NCBI GenBank assembly: GCA_000499405.2
Contig: HG738137.1
Coordinates: 18,126,581 to 18,190,580, forward strand
Reading direction: 5' to 3'
DNA from: Onchocerca volvulus
Taxonomy: Eukaryota; Nematoda; Chromadorea; Rhabditida; Onchocercidae
DNA length: 64,000 nt
Position 1 is the first letter of the stretch; each line of letters begins with the position of its first letter. Positions 1-18,526 of the stretch are shown piece after piece. Made by a program: the position numbers and the translations under genes. The notes beneath the pieces were generated by a model. It made no database searches. It saw only the letters and a list, made by a program, of their open reading frames with translations, and was not told where the DNA came from.

Positions 1-41
1 ACAATTAAATAAACAACATTTCTGGAGGATTAACTGTTCAG

Positions 42-3000
42 ACGAAGACAACGGTCATGGAGATTCATGGTAGTGGAGGAGTTTCATCACCAAATACATC
101 GGAAAGTGTTTCAACCCATATGATTGATCGTTTAATTGTTTTTGCGCACATGTTTGATCCAGTAAAAGAGTTTGCAGCCGCTTATTATAGTCATTATAAT
201 AAGTACTGTAATGTAAGTGCTATTTTTTGCAAAACTTAAAAAAGTTTATAAATTAATTACATAGTGTTGTAGGAACGTTTTACGCTTTTCAAGGAATTTT
301 ACGTTTTTCATTTTTCATTGTGATTTTCTTGATTTTTTTTTTTTTTTTTAAATTGAAATTAAATAAGATCACAGAATGTGTTATTGGAATTAAGTTCATT
401 TATCTCGCAATTAATGGATTTAAATGATTTGATAGATGGATTATTTCTAACTAATTTTAGTGTACCATTTTTAAACTTGAGTGCCGATGTCTTTTATCAC
501 TGTTAAGACATTATTTTCGCTTTTAGATTGTGGCATTCACTTATCATAAACTTGTGTTGGCATATGGTTCAAATCGCAATATGCTGATGATGCTTTCCTG
601 GAGAACACAAAAAGCTCCAAATAATAAGCAATATTTTTATCTTACATTTGGGATTGGACCAAATCGTCCGACGACAACAGTTGATCTCACCAATTCCGAA
701 ACGTATAATTTTCACATGTTTGTTATCAAGAAATTAATTTAATTTTTTTTCTACCATCTTAGTTCAACCTCTTCAGTGAATGATAATTTTGATGATCATT
801 TCAGTTTATTATAATAATGATTTGTAATCATTCACAGAAAAAATTCATGGAAATGAATTTTTTGTTTGTAAAACAAATCTGTATTTTTTATATTTTATTT
901 ACTTATGTGGAATAATAGGATACGGAAAAGAAAAGAATTCATTTTAATAAAGGAAGTTAGATTAAAAGTGGAGAAATTCATTGTCAGGAAAAAAAAATTT
1001 TTTTTACAATCCATTCTTCTGGTTATTTTAATTTATATTTCGTTATAGTTTAAACACTACTTGTCTTTCACTACTATTGTGGGTCGATTGTGTGTTTGCT
1101 TTTTTGTGAATTATTATTTCAAATTTCGATACACTGATTGTAAAAATTCAGATTGGAAATCAAGGAAAATTTATTGTCCGAAAAAAAATTGTAGGTTGTG
1201 GAATCCACACGTACTATTGGCTTCTCGTCTCCAAGAACGGTTCAATAAACGACGTTCTCTTATTGATCTCGTGCAATACTTAATTGATTCTGTTGCCCCA
1301 CTTTTTGCACTTCATTCATTCACTCGAATTCGGCTTCAGTCTCTGCGGGCATTTTGTCAGATGATGTGTTATGATGCTTCCTTGGCTTTGAGCTTGCAAG
1401 TATGTATTTGTTAATATGATTATGCTCAAGCATGTTTCATTTCTGGATTCGTTTATTTTATGCAGATTTAATTCATACATTTCACTGTAGATTCTTAGAT
1501 ATAATTATTTCACTAAGATTAGGATATAGAGAAGATATCAAAGGGACCTGTTTGCATAGATCACCTATAACCAGGAAATATTCACAAAAGTTTCGAATTT
1601 TCCGAAACTTACTCTGCTTGTGCAGGTCATCTGTAGTCAGACATTTTAAATCTTTGCTGGATCATTTGCATAAAATTCAGTAATGATTATACCTAAAATA
1701 TGATCATGCCAGCCATCGTGGAATAGTCATTTCGCTAAGTAACGAAGCGATTTGAAGGCTCTTTATTAACTCAGATTCGTAAGATGTCATATTATGGATT
1801 TTTACAATAACTTTTCACTTGTGCTTTTCTAGGTCACAATAGCAATAGTGGATGAATACAGAATTCGCTTAATTTATGGTCATATGCATTTGGAATTCCT
1901 TTTATTGGGTAATTCACGAATTGGTTTACGTGATTGTTCATTGGGTTCAGCTTGTGTATTCCGTTTACTCCAATTTTGTAGTAACTTCTTAAAGTGAGAG
2001 TTCTTGATTGTTATCATTAAAATACTTTTACTTTCAGTTTGAATTCATGCAAAAAGAACTATTCTTCATTTATGGTCTTGTCAAGTTCTCCATGCTACAT
2101 AACTATTATTCCGTATACTTAAATCAGTACTGTCTATCCTATGCTTTTTTTAGTTCGGAATTACGCAATATGAATGAAGAAAAATCCCCTAGCGCTTTTG
2201 GATGGACAGGTTCCGGTTCTGGACCTGGATCGCTACCATGTCATCAGGTAATTCATGCTTAATGTTTGATAAGTTGAATTTATATTTGTAAGGTGCGGTG
2301 CTACATACAGTTTTAAAAAAAGTTATAGTGAAATAGCAAAGAATTTAATAGAAATCTAGTAAAAAAGTGTTTTAGCTGATTTTTTGGAAACAATTAATAA
2401 TTTTTTCTCTTTTATTGCTTTGAATTTACTTGAATACTCGTGTAATTTTTACTTTGAGATGGTTCGCTCTCCGGCATCGAGAATTGTGTCATCGCCAATG
2501 TCACATATGTCGTTATCGGTTCCGCCCATAGATAGCTTTGGTTCTTCCTTGCGTTATTCGTCGGATGGTCGCTCGAAAACCCCAATTTTATTGGATCACG
2601 ATTCATTGCTTTGCATGACATCTGTTGATGAATCTGGTAAGTTATTTTCAACAATCTTAATTCCATTTATTCCGGTATGAGATATTTAAGACTTATTGAA
2701 TATACATTTGTATATCATATCTTGAAATTTCGTTCCCAATTATTTTTACCGTTTAGTACTAATCAGCAAATGTTACAGGAAGTTGTCCTCTCGATCAGTA
2801 TTTGTTTGCGCTAGCATATTTGTCAAAATTGGGTCCAGCCTTAGAGGGATATCGCCGAGAGCATCGTGGATCAGGTGCACATCCAATAATTCAGTTTCGA
2901 CAACTAATTACAACTCCAGAAAGTGTCCGGTTGTCGGTATTAGGTGCTGCACCACCGAACCTAAAACATGAACCGTTCTTAGTCAATATGAATATCTATT

Positions 3001-4607
3001 TGGATGAAGAAACGATGAGTTTGAAAATGAAATTAGATTTTGGTAATTTTTCTTCATATAATCCAATTTTTTAATAAGAAAGAAGTTATACTATTGGAAT
3101 TCTCATTAAAGAGAAAATAAGACAAATAAAATACGTTAGTCCTTCTCTGTACTTTTCAACAGTTTTTACTTAATAGAATTTATATTTACAGAAAATTTAA
3201 TTTGCGATTAAGAAAATTCAATTTTAATGAAATTAGTGATTAAAAGATTTCCCATAAACCCAGGGAATTTTTTAGATGGTGAAGACATTCCGGCTGATAG
3301 TGATATCCGTACGGCGGAGCTTTATTTCATAAGATTTGTTGCTCGATTAGGGAATGAAATTGCGGTAGTTGCATTCGCGAATGCATGCAGGCTTGCTGCA
3401 CCAGGTGCGTTCTCGGCTATTGCCCGTATAATGAGTATGCAAATGGTAAGTTATTATGTGTTTTTCTTTAGTTTGCGACATGCATTTTCTTACTTTTGGC
3501 ACTATTATATATATTTTTTCATTTAGTTTCATAAAGTTTATGCTAAACTTCATTGCAATTTCAATAAGCTATAAAATTTCTTCAGCATACGAGAATATTT
3601 TTTCATATGTGCTGTGGCAGGAGGATAATTATTCGTGGTAATATATAGTGTACTTAGTAATACTGACATCTGTGAAAAAACAAATAATGATTTTTAGTAA
3701 GTGACTGTCGTATTTTAATTTAAAGAAATGATTATTTCTTTCAAATAGAATTGGACCGAGGATACTCCTTGGCGTCCATCAATACAGTTGGTGATGTGGA
3801 GCCAAGAAGGTTCAGTACCAAGAGCACGTATTTCACCTGGCATTGTTATTGACCAAACAAACATTAGTGTCCTGATTTTGGTAAGTTTCCGAAATTAAAG
3901 AATTTATTAGTTTCTCGCGGACATTCATTTTTCCAGATTCGGTTTGCTTCTTTTTTTATTTTCTTTATCAAGCTGTGATACACGGCGAAATGTTTGAGAG
4001 TCAAAATGTGGATGTTATTTTCTATTTATAACCATTAATTGTAATAATTTTTAGAAATTTTTAGCTTTGCTTAAGACCAGCGCGTCATAATCCATCAGAA
4101 AAAAATGCGGATGCATCGAAACACTTAATACCTCTCATTTATAACACACAAACGTAAGATTTATGATATTTTTTTGAATTAGATAGATTTCCATTCAAAA
4201 GTGTCTGAGAAACGAGATTAACTTTATTTTCTTTATTGAAGCAAATAATTAAAGCTAAGAAAGGTTTTTTGTTTTATAGGTCCAGTTGTCATATCCAGGC
4301 TTTAGTTTATGACCGAATTGGATCTTGATATTTAATCATTAAATTATTTAACTGACGCAAATAAATTGATAATAGTTTATTTTAATTCTTTTTTTTTTAT
4401 TGCCAACATAAGATGATCATCGCTTATGCTTGATCGTTTGGTTGCTCTAGGAATACTGTAGCCCGACGTAGCAGTGGTGCGGATGATGATGCGAGCAATG
4501 CGACAACTGTTTTATCAAATGTTTCCGAGCAATATTCCCTTACGAATGAACCAGCTTTGTGGCCAGCAATCTATTCTCTTGCTCATAATTTTGCCATACA
4601 ACGGTAG
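42..4607 (+). CDS. MED14: Mediator complex subunit 14, C-terminal part (5' end outside window)
   Basis: Mediator tail/backbone subunit that links activators to RNA polymerase II in the nucleus. Eleven in-phase exons: 42-212, 527-702, 1195-1399, 1833-1993, 2154-2247, 2459-2636, 2779-3042, 3276-3445, 3749-3880, 4065-4153, 4451-4607 (TAG 4605-4607), giving 598 residues, about the last 40% of a typical 1,400-residue MED14. Family matches seen: FTYHKLVLAYG (human YNYRKLILCYG), LIDSVAPLFALHSF (human LFDTQAPLNAINKL), a Ser/Pro-rich linker around 2160-2636 where other MED14 proteins also have one, and a C-terminal LIPLIYNTQTNT like human VPIIYDMASGTT. The first exon is taken to begin after the acceptor CAG at 39-41. 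The acceptor of exon 6 (TTTGAG) is atypical. The C. elegans orthologue is rgr-1. Family assignment is firm; the exon 1-2 and exon 6 borders are the least certain. Confidence 0.9.
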
Positions 4608-5788
4608 CATTCTTTCTGGTAGCATTTTTCTTGCTCAATTTAAAATGTGTCGAATTTTTCCGGTAATTTTGCATGTAAGATTTGTATTCCGTTGTAATTT
4701 ATTATGTTTTTGCCTTCATATTTTTTAAGTGTCTTTATTGAATAGAACGGTACCAGAATTTTGCTAAAATGAAATTTCAAATTTCTATATTTAATTTTCC
4801 ATGAATTAATACAAAAAACTTGGACTCGTGAAAACATAAGTCTAGAAGATACTTCTAGTGTATTTTTTGACACGTCCGGAGACTATAGAAATTGCTACAT
4901 TATCTTTACTGTTTTTCATATTTGCACTGATCTTTTGACTGTTCTTGATCATTCCCTAATTCTACCTTAAGCTGCCTGAAAGTTAGCTTAATTTTTAAAT
5001 TTGAGAACTCATTACTCAAACAAGATTTTCAACAGATACAAATTGTTTTGAAAAATTTTCTCTATTTTTCCGAAAAGAAATCTTGCGATATTAACTGGCT
5101 GTGAATAATGTTTGAAGAATGAATATTGCTGTGTATGAGATTTCTTTTTTGATAAATTTTGAATCTCATTATTATTAGTAGAAAAGATAAGCACAATGTG
5201 AATAAGGAAGGGATCAGTCACAATTTCTGATGGATAATTATAATTCATTTTTGGTGAAAGTGATTGGAAAAATAACTTGAACTAAATATAGAATGGTTCG
5301 TAGGAGCGAAGTTTTTGATGGGTTGCAAAATAATAGATAATAATGATCTCAGCTCAAATTTATTTTGTCATTTGAATTTGTTTTTATTTATTTATTTCAT
5401 TTGGCATAAACATTTGAACATTCTGTTGGTTCTTTGAGATTTTCGTTATCCAAATGTGTTGTTTCGAATTTTATTTGTGGATTAGTTTGTTGTATATTTT
5501 AATCTTGGTGGTTTGTACACAGTTGTAATCTCCATTTAAAAAAAAAAAGCAATATCTAAATTTCCAGCCTTATGTTTTTTTTTCTCTTGAGTATATACTG
5601 TAACTTTTTTTTTTTCAACATCAACAAGCTATATTTGCAGATTTATCCTTCTTCCCTACTCAGTCTAGTTTCTGTTCTAGTCGGTATTTTTGCCTTAATC
5701 TAGTTCATCCAGTATCATTTCTACATTAATTTCTACGCATCCATATTCCTTTCTTATTTCCCTTGTTATTTAATTTTTCCTTATTTCA

Positions 5789-5819
<31 letters not shown>

Positions 5820-6547
5820 CATATAGGTTGTGCTTCATATATTTGTCTTTGAATCAGATTATCTTCATCTGGGTATATGCAACATGCTTAAAAGCCTACT
5901 TTTCATATATCATTCTTGAAAACTTTTATTCGTTAATCTTTGTTGTTAAAGGTAGAAGGGTTTTGTCATATCATTTTGAATACTTTCAATACTTTTTTAT
6001 TGTATATACGGTTGTTTATTCAGTATTGTGCAACTATTTCATGAAAAGAGAAAGTTGCTGTGAATAAATCTGATATTAACTACTTTTATGATATAACTTA
6101 TGTTATTAATAAGTCAGATATACTTTTCTAAAATAGGCTTTTGAAGTTGTGCAATTATTGATTGATTCATAGGATTTTTTAGACAAATGTTGATTCAGAA
6201 ATGAAAATTGTGGTGTAGATATAGCGGATTATTCTATATCTCTCTCCTGTTTTCCTTCTTTATTCCACTTGATTAAAACATAAAGGTTCATTGATGTCCA
6301 ACTGTTTGAGTTTTCGCATAGAGATCGACTTTTAGAGGCTTGAAATAATTTGGTAGTTTCGATTAATTAAGCACTTCTCGGTTTCATTGTTGCTTATTCC
6401 TTAAGATTTTGATATGTAGAAGCAGTGCATGCGTGGTAATTTTGAAAATTTCAGGGTTTAAGTATTTTAAGGTGTTTAAGTGGTCTTTGACTTAAAAATA
6501 TATTTCAGATTTATTAATTCGATAACAAAAAGTAACCTGATATTATA
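4608..6547. other. MED14 3' flank and Flower upstream region
   Basis: About 1.9 kb of AT-rich sequence between two plus-strand genes. It should hold the MED14 3' UTR and the Flower promoter/5' UTR. I see no convincing AATAAA close to the MED14 stop and no exon with family similarity. A homopolymer T run of about 30 lies at 5789-5819, with several shorter ones at 5525-5625. Short open frames here have no recognisable motif. Confidence 0.6.
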
Positions 6548-7660
6548 ATGGGAGCGGCAACATCTGGACTGCAATCGCAAATGCAACAAGAACATGATCC
6601 GAATGCTGCTTTCCCGTGGTGGGTACGTTTCCTAGCTAAAGGACTGGGAGTATTTGGTGGCTTTGTGGCTATTTTCTTCGCTGTACTTGGCTTACTTTCA
6701 TTCTCTGCAACTTGCATCATTGCTGTTCTGTTGCAATTGTTGGTTATTCTTATTTATTTACAAGTTTTATCTATTAATTACTCCATATATAATGGAACTT
6801 ACTTTATAAAAAAGATATCATATGGCCATAAATTTTATTGCCAGTTGTAGAATTATGGTTTATAAAATTTACGAAAAAGGATGATCATATATTTATGTTA
6901 TTAAGCTTTGTAAAAATCATAGTTTGTTTGATCCTGTAGTAATTCCAAAACTTATTGTAAAATTCGTAAATAACAACCAAAATATTTTTCTAATTAACAT
7001 CTCATTTAGTAAACTTTAAACATTAAATAGAGCAGTTGATCTTTGTAATTGTCATTATTAGCTGATTTTGTATTGCAGAGTATTTGGTATACTAACGGTA
7101 GCATTAGAAGCTCCTTTTTGTTGCATGTTTATCGATTTCATTGAAAAAGTTGCCATGTTTTCGGAATCACGAAAATATTGGCAGAAAGCAGCTCTTTATT
7201 GCATGTAAGTTTTTTAATAGCTTCATACATGTTGATTATCTTCTTTTTAGGAATTCTCTTCAGAATTTTGAACGAAAAGACATATAGTATTTAAAGAAAT
7301 AATTTTTCTCAATATGTGACACAAATTATAACCATTATTTAACATGTCTTTAGGAATGCTATTCGAAAGTATTTTTTTCTTAATTTCCCCAATATATTCA
7401 TTTTTGAATATGTATTATATCAAAACTGCGTAGACTTAAACTTTTATAGCATGGGCGTGCTGCCAATATTATTGTGCACTGAGCTAAATACAGTACTTGG
7501 TGGCGGGATGATTTTCGCATCGGGTACAGTTTATGGTTTCTTGGCATTGGGCAAAAAAGCGGATTTATCGTCGATGAGCGGTACTACGGATCCAGCATGG
7601 AATGCGAACGTCAATCAACAGCAGACACCAGCATCCTTTGGAAATCCATCTGTGGCCTAA
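6548..7660 (+). CDS. Flower-family tetraspan membrane protein (calcium channel flower homologue)
   Basis: Flower is a small four-helix protein of synaptic vesicles and plasma membrane, proposed as a calcium channel linking exo- to endocytosis and involved in cell competition. Three in-phase exons: 6548-6738, 7079-7204, 7450-7660, 175 residues, the usual family length (about 170). Hydrophobic segments: residues about 27-50, 54-74, 101-117 and 121-140. The signature after helix 2, ALEAPFCCMF (residues 72-81), includes Glu74, at the position of the conserved glutamate proposed as the selectivity residue in fly Flower. ESRKYWQKAALY and GTVYGFLALGKKA also match the family. The first ATG with a family-like N terminus (MGAATSGLQ...PWWVRFLAKG) is used. 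The exon 1 donor (GTTGGT) is weak, but it is the only one I found that keeps frame and restores the helix 2 sequence. The C-terminal tail is Gln/Ser/Thr-rich and variable, as in relatives. Confidence 0.9.
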
Positions 7661-9462
7661 CTTGATATATATCTGGAAATTGATCTCAATCGTGTTATTA
7701 CATTTCAATCATTTTTTGCTTTCTTTAGAGAGCTTGATAGCTGCTTATGTTTCTTTCCTTTCGATTTAAAGTTCGGGGAAAAAAACATTTAGAATTTTTC
7801 TTTTCTTTCTCTCATAGCATATAAATATATCACCGAAAAGTTCCATGATGAGTCATTAAAATTTTTCATTTGTTTCTTAGATTGCCGGAATCTTGGAAGA
7901 AATTTGTTTAAGATATAAAACTTCCTCGCGGTTCAACAAATATAATTTTATTTGAACGTAATAATAATGGTGAGTATTATTGCATGTTTTCTACCTTTGA
8001 ACTCACCAACAGTTTGTGCAATCCTTTCTTCCTGATGTTCTGTGGTCATAGTGGAACGGTTTCTCACTTTCTATTTATTTTTACCTTTTTCTGCTACGAA
8101 TATTATTTTTTCCCACCTTTTTTTATCTAATTTTGGTCTTTTTCTCTCACATGTCAATTTTCGTGTTTTTTATAACCCTTTTACTTACAAGTTACACAGT
8201 AGGAAAGTTTTTGTGTATGTTAAGAACTGCATGCTTTTCTGAGCTGTCTTTTTTTTTCTTTGTTTTAATTATTCTGTCTTTTTATTCTAACGATTAAGTG
8301 AACAATAGGACTACTTTTTAGAGTATTATAACTCAGGCTAATAAGTGTATTTAGATGTATGAGAACCCTGAAACATATTTAATATTTCTTGATTAATGTC
8401 CTATACAAAAGCAGACCAGACAAAAATGTTTGGGCTTCACAGATATTTCCCATTCTAATTTCTGAATGGAATCGTTCTCTATACCGAAAATTCAACTCCA
8501 TAGGCATCCATAATTTTTCCTGAAATTATTTCAATTTGTAGGTATTTGACGAAATTATGACTGTGATTTTTGCTGGATCATTCGGTTGTTATTATCCGTT
8601 ATCATTTTATTAGCTCGTTTTGCTTCTCAATATTTTCTGTTGGCTTTGTAATTATTTGCTGTATCATTATTGTAGTAACTATCAAATTTTTATTTAAAGT
8701 CCCCATTGCTTATATTTTTTTTTTTTTTTGTATCATACATCTTCCGAGAAATGAATAATTTATTTGAACTAAAAAAGAAACTTTGTTCCATTAACAATAA
8801 TTTTGTTCATATCAGAAAATGAGGGTTTCTATATGAAAATAGGAAATTATAACATTCATACTGCCAAAAACTGTAATCGGTTTTTCATGAAAAGAATATG
8901 ATATCTTATTTGTACATCGTTCCACTGCCCTATATCCTCCTCATTATACATTCCAAAATGAGAACGGAATGTATAATCATATAATCATATAATGTATAAT
9001 CATATAATGGGAAAGCATAGAGCAGTGGAACATATACTAACGAAACTATCCATATATAAAAAGAACTGAGGATTTTTGACAGCAGAACAATAAATAAGTG
9101 AGGATATTATAGGCCATAACGAAAAATTTAAATATAATTAAGCCAAAAAGACCTTAATATTTGTTGGAGCGAAATATGAATCAAGAAATTCTAAGTGAAG
9201 CTAATCAATGGAAGGAAAGATTTTGAGAAGATTTACAAGACAATGCCTAGTATATTTATGTATATGTTTGATAATGTAACACATTTGGACGAGATGCTTA
9301 CAAGCTTTAAGGAAAGTTCTCTTGATATTAGCAATATAAGTATGTATAATGTACAATAAAAGGTTTATATAAGAATAATGGGATTTATATAAGGTACCGG
9401 ATTATGCCTTAGAAGACAAGGTACCTGTAGTCTTACAAAAAATTCAGCAAACTACATAAGAA
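7661..9462. other. Convergent intergenic region
   Basis: About 1.8 kb between the plus-strand Flower gene and the minus-strand DDAH-like gene, whose 3' ends face each other. It presumably holds both 3' UTRs. The only structure I see is a nested inverted repeat with short ATAATCAT-type tandem units at 8919-9031, listed separately. No exon is recognised. Confidence 0.6.
8919..9031. repeat. Nested inverted repeat with internal AT-rich tandem units
   Basis: The outer arms are a perfect 10-bp inverted repeat, GTTCCACTGC at 8919-8928 and GCAGTGGAAC at 9022-9031, with weaker pairing continuing inward (CTAT on both arms). Inside it is a perfect 12-bp inverted repeat, ATTATACATTCC at 8943-8954 and GGAATGTATAAT at 8966-8977, with an 11-nt loop. 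Between the second inner arm and the outer right arm are degenerate copies of ATAATCAT/ATAATG (about 8972-9009). It could be a small MITE remnant or a structured RNA element. No open frame is inside. Confidence 0.6.
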
Positions 9463-11546
9463 TCACCAAAGAGATTTCAAAGTTTTCATTTTCATTGTGA
9501 GCAAAACCAAACGTGAAATAGGATTGCCAATTTTTACCAGTTCATCCGCTGTTATTCCAACCATTTGGATGGGTTCATGAAGAATTTGAAACTTCTGGAA
9601 AACAATTATTAGAAAGAAGTGTATGAACTGTATGCAAAATACAGTCATTAAGTAGTCATAATTATCAGAGGCTTCAAGATGATATCAGTTGAGATTTAAA
9701 GTGATGATGAATTTAGAAAGCCAACAACCTTGTTTTAACTTCCAAAATTTTCGGTTTTACAGGTTGTTATTTAAATTTACGAGCCGGAAATACAAGAGGA
9801 TGTGACAAGAAAAAAATGACAAAAAAATTGCTACACAGATTACTAAAATTCCAGTTACAAAATTAAAATTATTAATTTTATCACTTTTTCTCTTGATGCC
9901 TCATCGCTTTTCAGTTTAAAACTTATCAAAAAAACGTATGATACAATGAAAAACAAAAATTATTACAAATACCGTTTCTGGAGTATCCTGGCGGTAAATA
10001 ACGTAGTCATTAACATTTAAGCAATTCACAGCTTCATCATGCTTTACTGTGAGAGTTTTGTACCGGAAGGTTGCCTGTCGCTCCATACGCTAAAAAGAAT
10101 TTGAGAAAAAGATTTTAATTTTTCGTTAAATCTGATCTTGTCTAAACTTAAAACAACGAATGCTATGTATATATAGTTGATCTAACGAAGTAATGATCCA
10201 CTAATTCGCATAAATTTACCAGTCGAAATAATATGTTTGAACTAGAGACTATTGAACTAATTAACTAGTAGTTCAATAATTAATTGCTTTTCCATAACTC
10301 AAAACTAAATAATTTAATTTAGAGATACTTGTATAACTTGTTTCGCTTCTTTTGAACTGCCTACTGTAAGGACATCGGTCGAAATCAATGAAACATAATG
10401 TCTTAAAGACTGAATTCCGGGAAGTGTAATTGGTATTACAGCTAAATCAGAAAATGTTCGTGCAACAACCTGAAAATAAATAATAAACAAATTGTTGTTA
10501 AAAAATTCATAATAAAGCCTAGAAACGACATCTGTTGTACAGTATGATACTACTGTTCTTGAAATAATAAAAATATTTTAGGAATAAAATAAAATTACCA
10601 GTGCTCCTTCCATATTAGTACCATTCTTTCGTATACCGACAAACACTTCTTTACCAGTATATAGCACATCACTGCCTTCTAGCACAACTTCTTTATTATG
10701 TTCAGAAGCTTGTGGGGTTTCTATAACCTGCCAGGCAAGTTGATTAAGCAAGTTGCTAATCTACAAACAATAATCCGTTAATAAATTGTCGAACAAATGT
10801 ATATATATTAAATTTTATTTCCTTCCATGGTTATTCTATAATTAAGCAACCTGATGCGCTATACATAAAACCGACTATTTTAGCCATTAACATCCGATTA
10901 GATTATTATACACAAACTGTTCCTTGTAATAATTCCGTTCCATTATTTCACTATCATTATTTTTGTCATATAGCTATTGTTCAGCTAATTTCTCATAAAG
11001 TCATATATTTCAAATAAAAACATCTACAACAATAGTTCTTGAAAGTGATGGGTAGAACAATCTGTTGATAACTTTTTAAAAAACTAAAAAATAAATCATG
11101 TACTTCATTTAAGCGACTTCCATTTTTCTTTGGACGAGTAATCAAGGCAGTACCGTTGATACAAATGGCAGCATCACCAGTAAACAAACTGTGCTGTAAA
11201 CAATGCTCCTCAGGCGAAAGTTCAATGATATCTACACCAGCCTGAAAAATAAATTTTCTTCCAAAAAACAAAGATTAACATGAGATATTGTACTAAAAAC
11301 ATAATCTATAGTGGAAATATTTAGTACAACATTTTAAAAGAGAACGAAATTACTAAATCAGAATAAAAAGGCTTTATAAAAATGAGAGCACTGATAGAAA
11401 TGAATATGACATAAAATATAAACTTCTCTAAGCGTTTCGCAAAGTTCTTCCAGTTGCTTCTCGGCCAGTGACAGATCAATCTTCATTTTTTTCTCCATTT
11501 TCACACTGTTTGGAATACGGACAACAATGGCATGTGTATAGCGCAT
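9463..11546 (-). CDS. DDAH (dimethylarginine dimethylaminohydrolase) homologue lacking catalytic residues
   Basis: DDAH enzymes hydrolyse asymmetric dimethylarginine to citrulline in the cytosol. Six phase-0 exons, in transcript order: 11546-11424, 11241-11104, 10760-10599, 10469-10329, 10089-9973, 9594-9463 (TGA), 270 residues against about 285 in human DDAH1. Family landmarks: RYTHAIVVRIPNS near the N terminus, GTALITRP (human ETALITRP), LEGSDVLYTGKEVFVG (human LDGGDVLFTGREFFVG), VGSSKEAKQVI, and NVNDYVIYRQDTPE (human NIPNKGHVLLHRTPEE). The catalytic His region GLHLK reads IQSLR, and the C-terminal Cys motif LLTCCSVL reads PISRLVLL; the last exon encodes no Cys at all. Substrate-binding Asp73 and Glu78 of the human protein correspond to His and Gly. 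It is therefore probably not a hydrolase. The start is the Met directly before RYTHA; an in-frame upstream ATG at 11657 would add 37 residues. Fold family is firm, function unknown. Confidence 0.82.
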
Positions 11547-11657
11547 ATCGATACTGTCACCTTTGTACTTGCAAAAACGTCTGATTTCCCGGAAAATTAC
11601 AAAAACTAAATTGATAGGAAAATTCATCACTGCTATAGCTTGGAAAACTGTATTCAT

Positions 11658-12344
11658 TCCATTTAATTTTTAACCTAATTCCAACTTCCTATACATCCAT
11701 ACCTTCTCATCAAATTTTAAAAAATTCATATTCTGCTTTAATGATAATTTTGACAATTTCGCAAGTCTTCTAACCGTTAAAATATGCAGGCTTAAATTAT
11801 TCATGAAATTATTCCAATCACTGCTTTTTCTTCTCCTCCATTTCTTCCCTTTCTCTTACGTTTATTGAACGCTAAATAAAAAGCAAAATTTCCTCTCACA
11901 TTACTTATAATAAAATTATTCAATTATTTAATCAATTCATTGGTGAAGAGCACAACTCAAGCCTTCTATCGACTAAATTGCCTCTTACCTCCCTTTCCTC
12001 TGTCTAACTTCAACACATCCTGAATCCCATAGAATAAATAACATAAATGACCAAATCATTTCGACTAATTTATTGTTTCAAGGAATTTCAAATTAAAAAA
12101 ATTTAAAGCACAGGAACGACATTGTACGGATCCATTTATCCATAAAATATTGGTAACATCTGCAATAAAACATATATTTATTCACAGCAACAATATCAGA
12201 TAGATTTTGTCCTGAAGAATAAAAACATCCAGACATATCTAACATATTTCAGACAATATAGACGAATCTAACATATTTTTGCATAAATAAAAAGAAAAAT
12301 AAAACTTTTCATGAAATAACAATATAAGATCCTGAAAAAGAAAT
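11658..12344. other. Short gap between RECQL and DDAH-like genes
   Basis: Under 0.8 kb between two minus-strand genes. TTTATT at 12177-12182 reads AATAAA on the minus strand, about 165 bases past the RECQL stop, and is a plausible polyadenylation signal. On the minus strand a TTTTTGCAAG acceptor-like sequence ends at 11568, 22 bases before the DDAH start, so the downstream message could be trans-spliced. No other gene seen. Confidence 0.5.
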
Positions 12345-18526
<6,182 letters not shown>

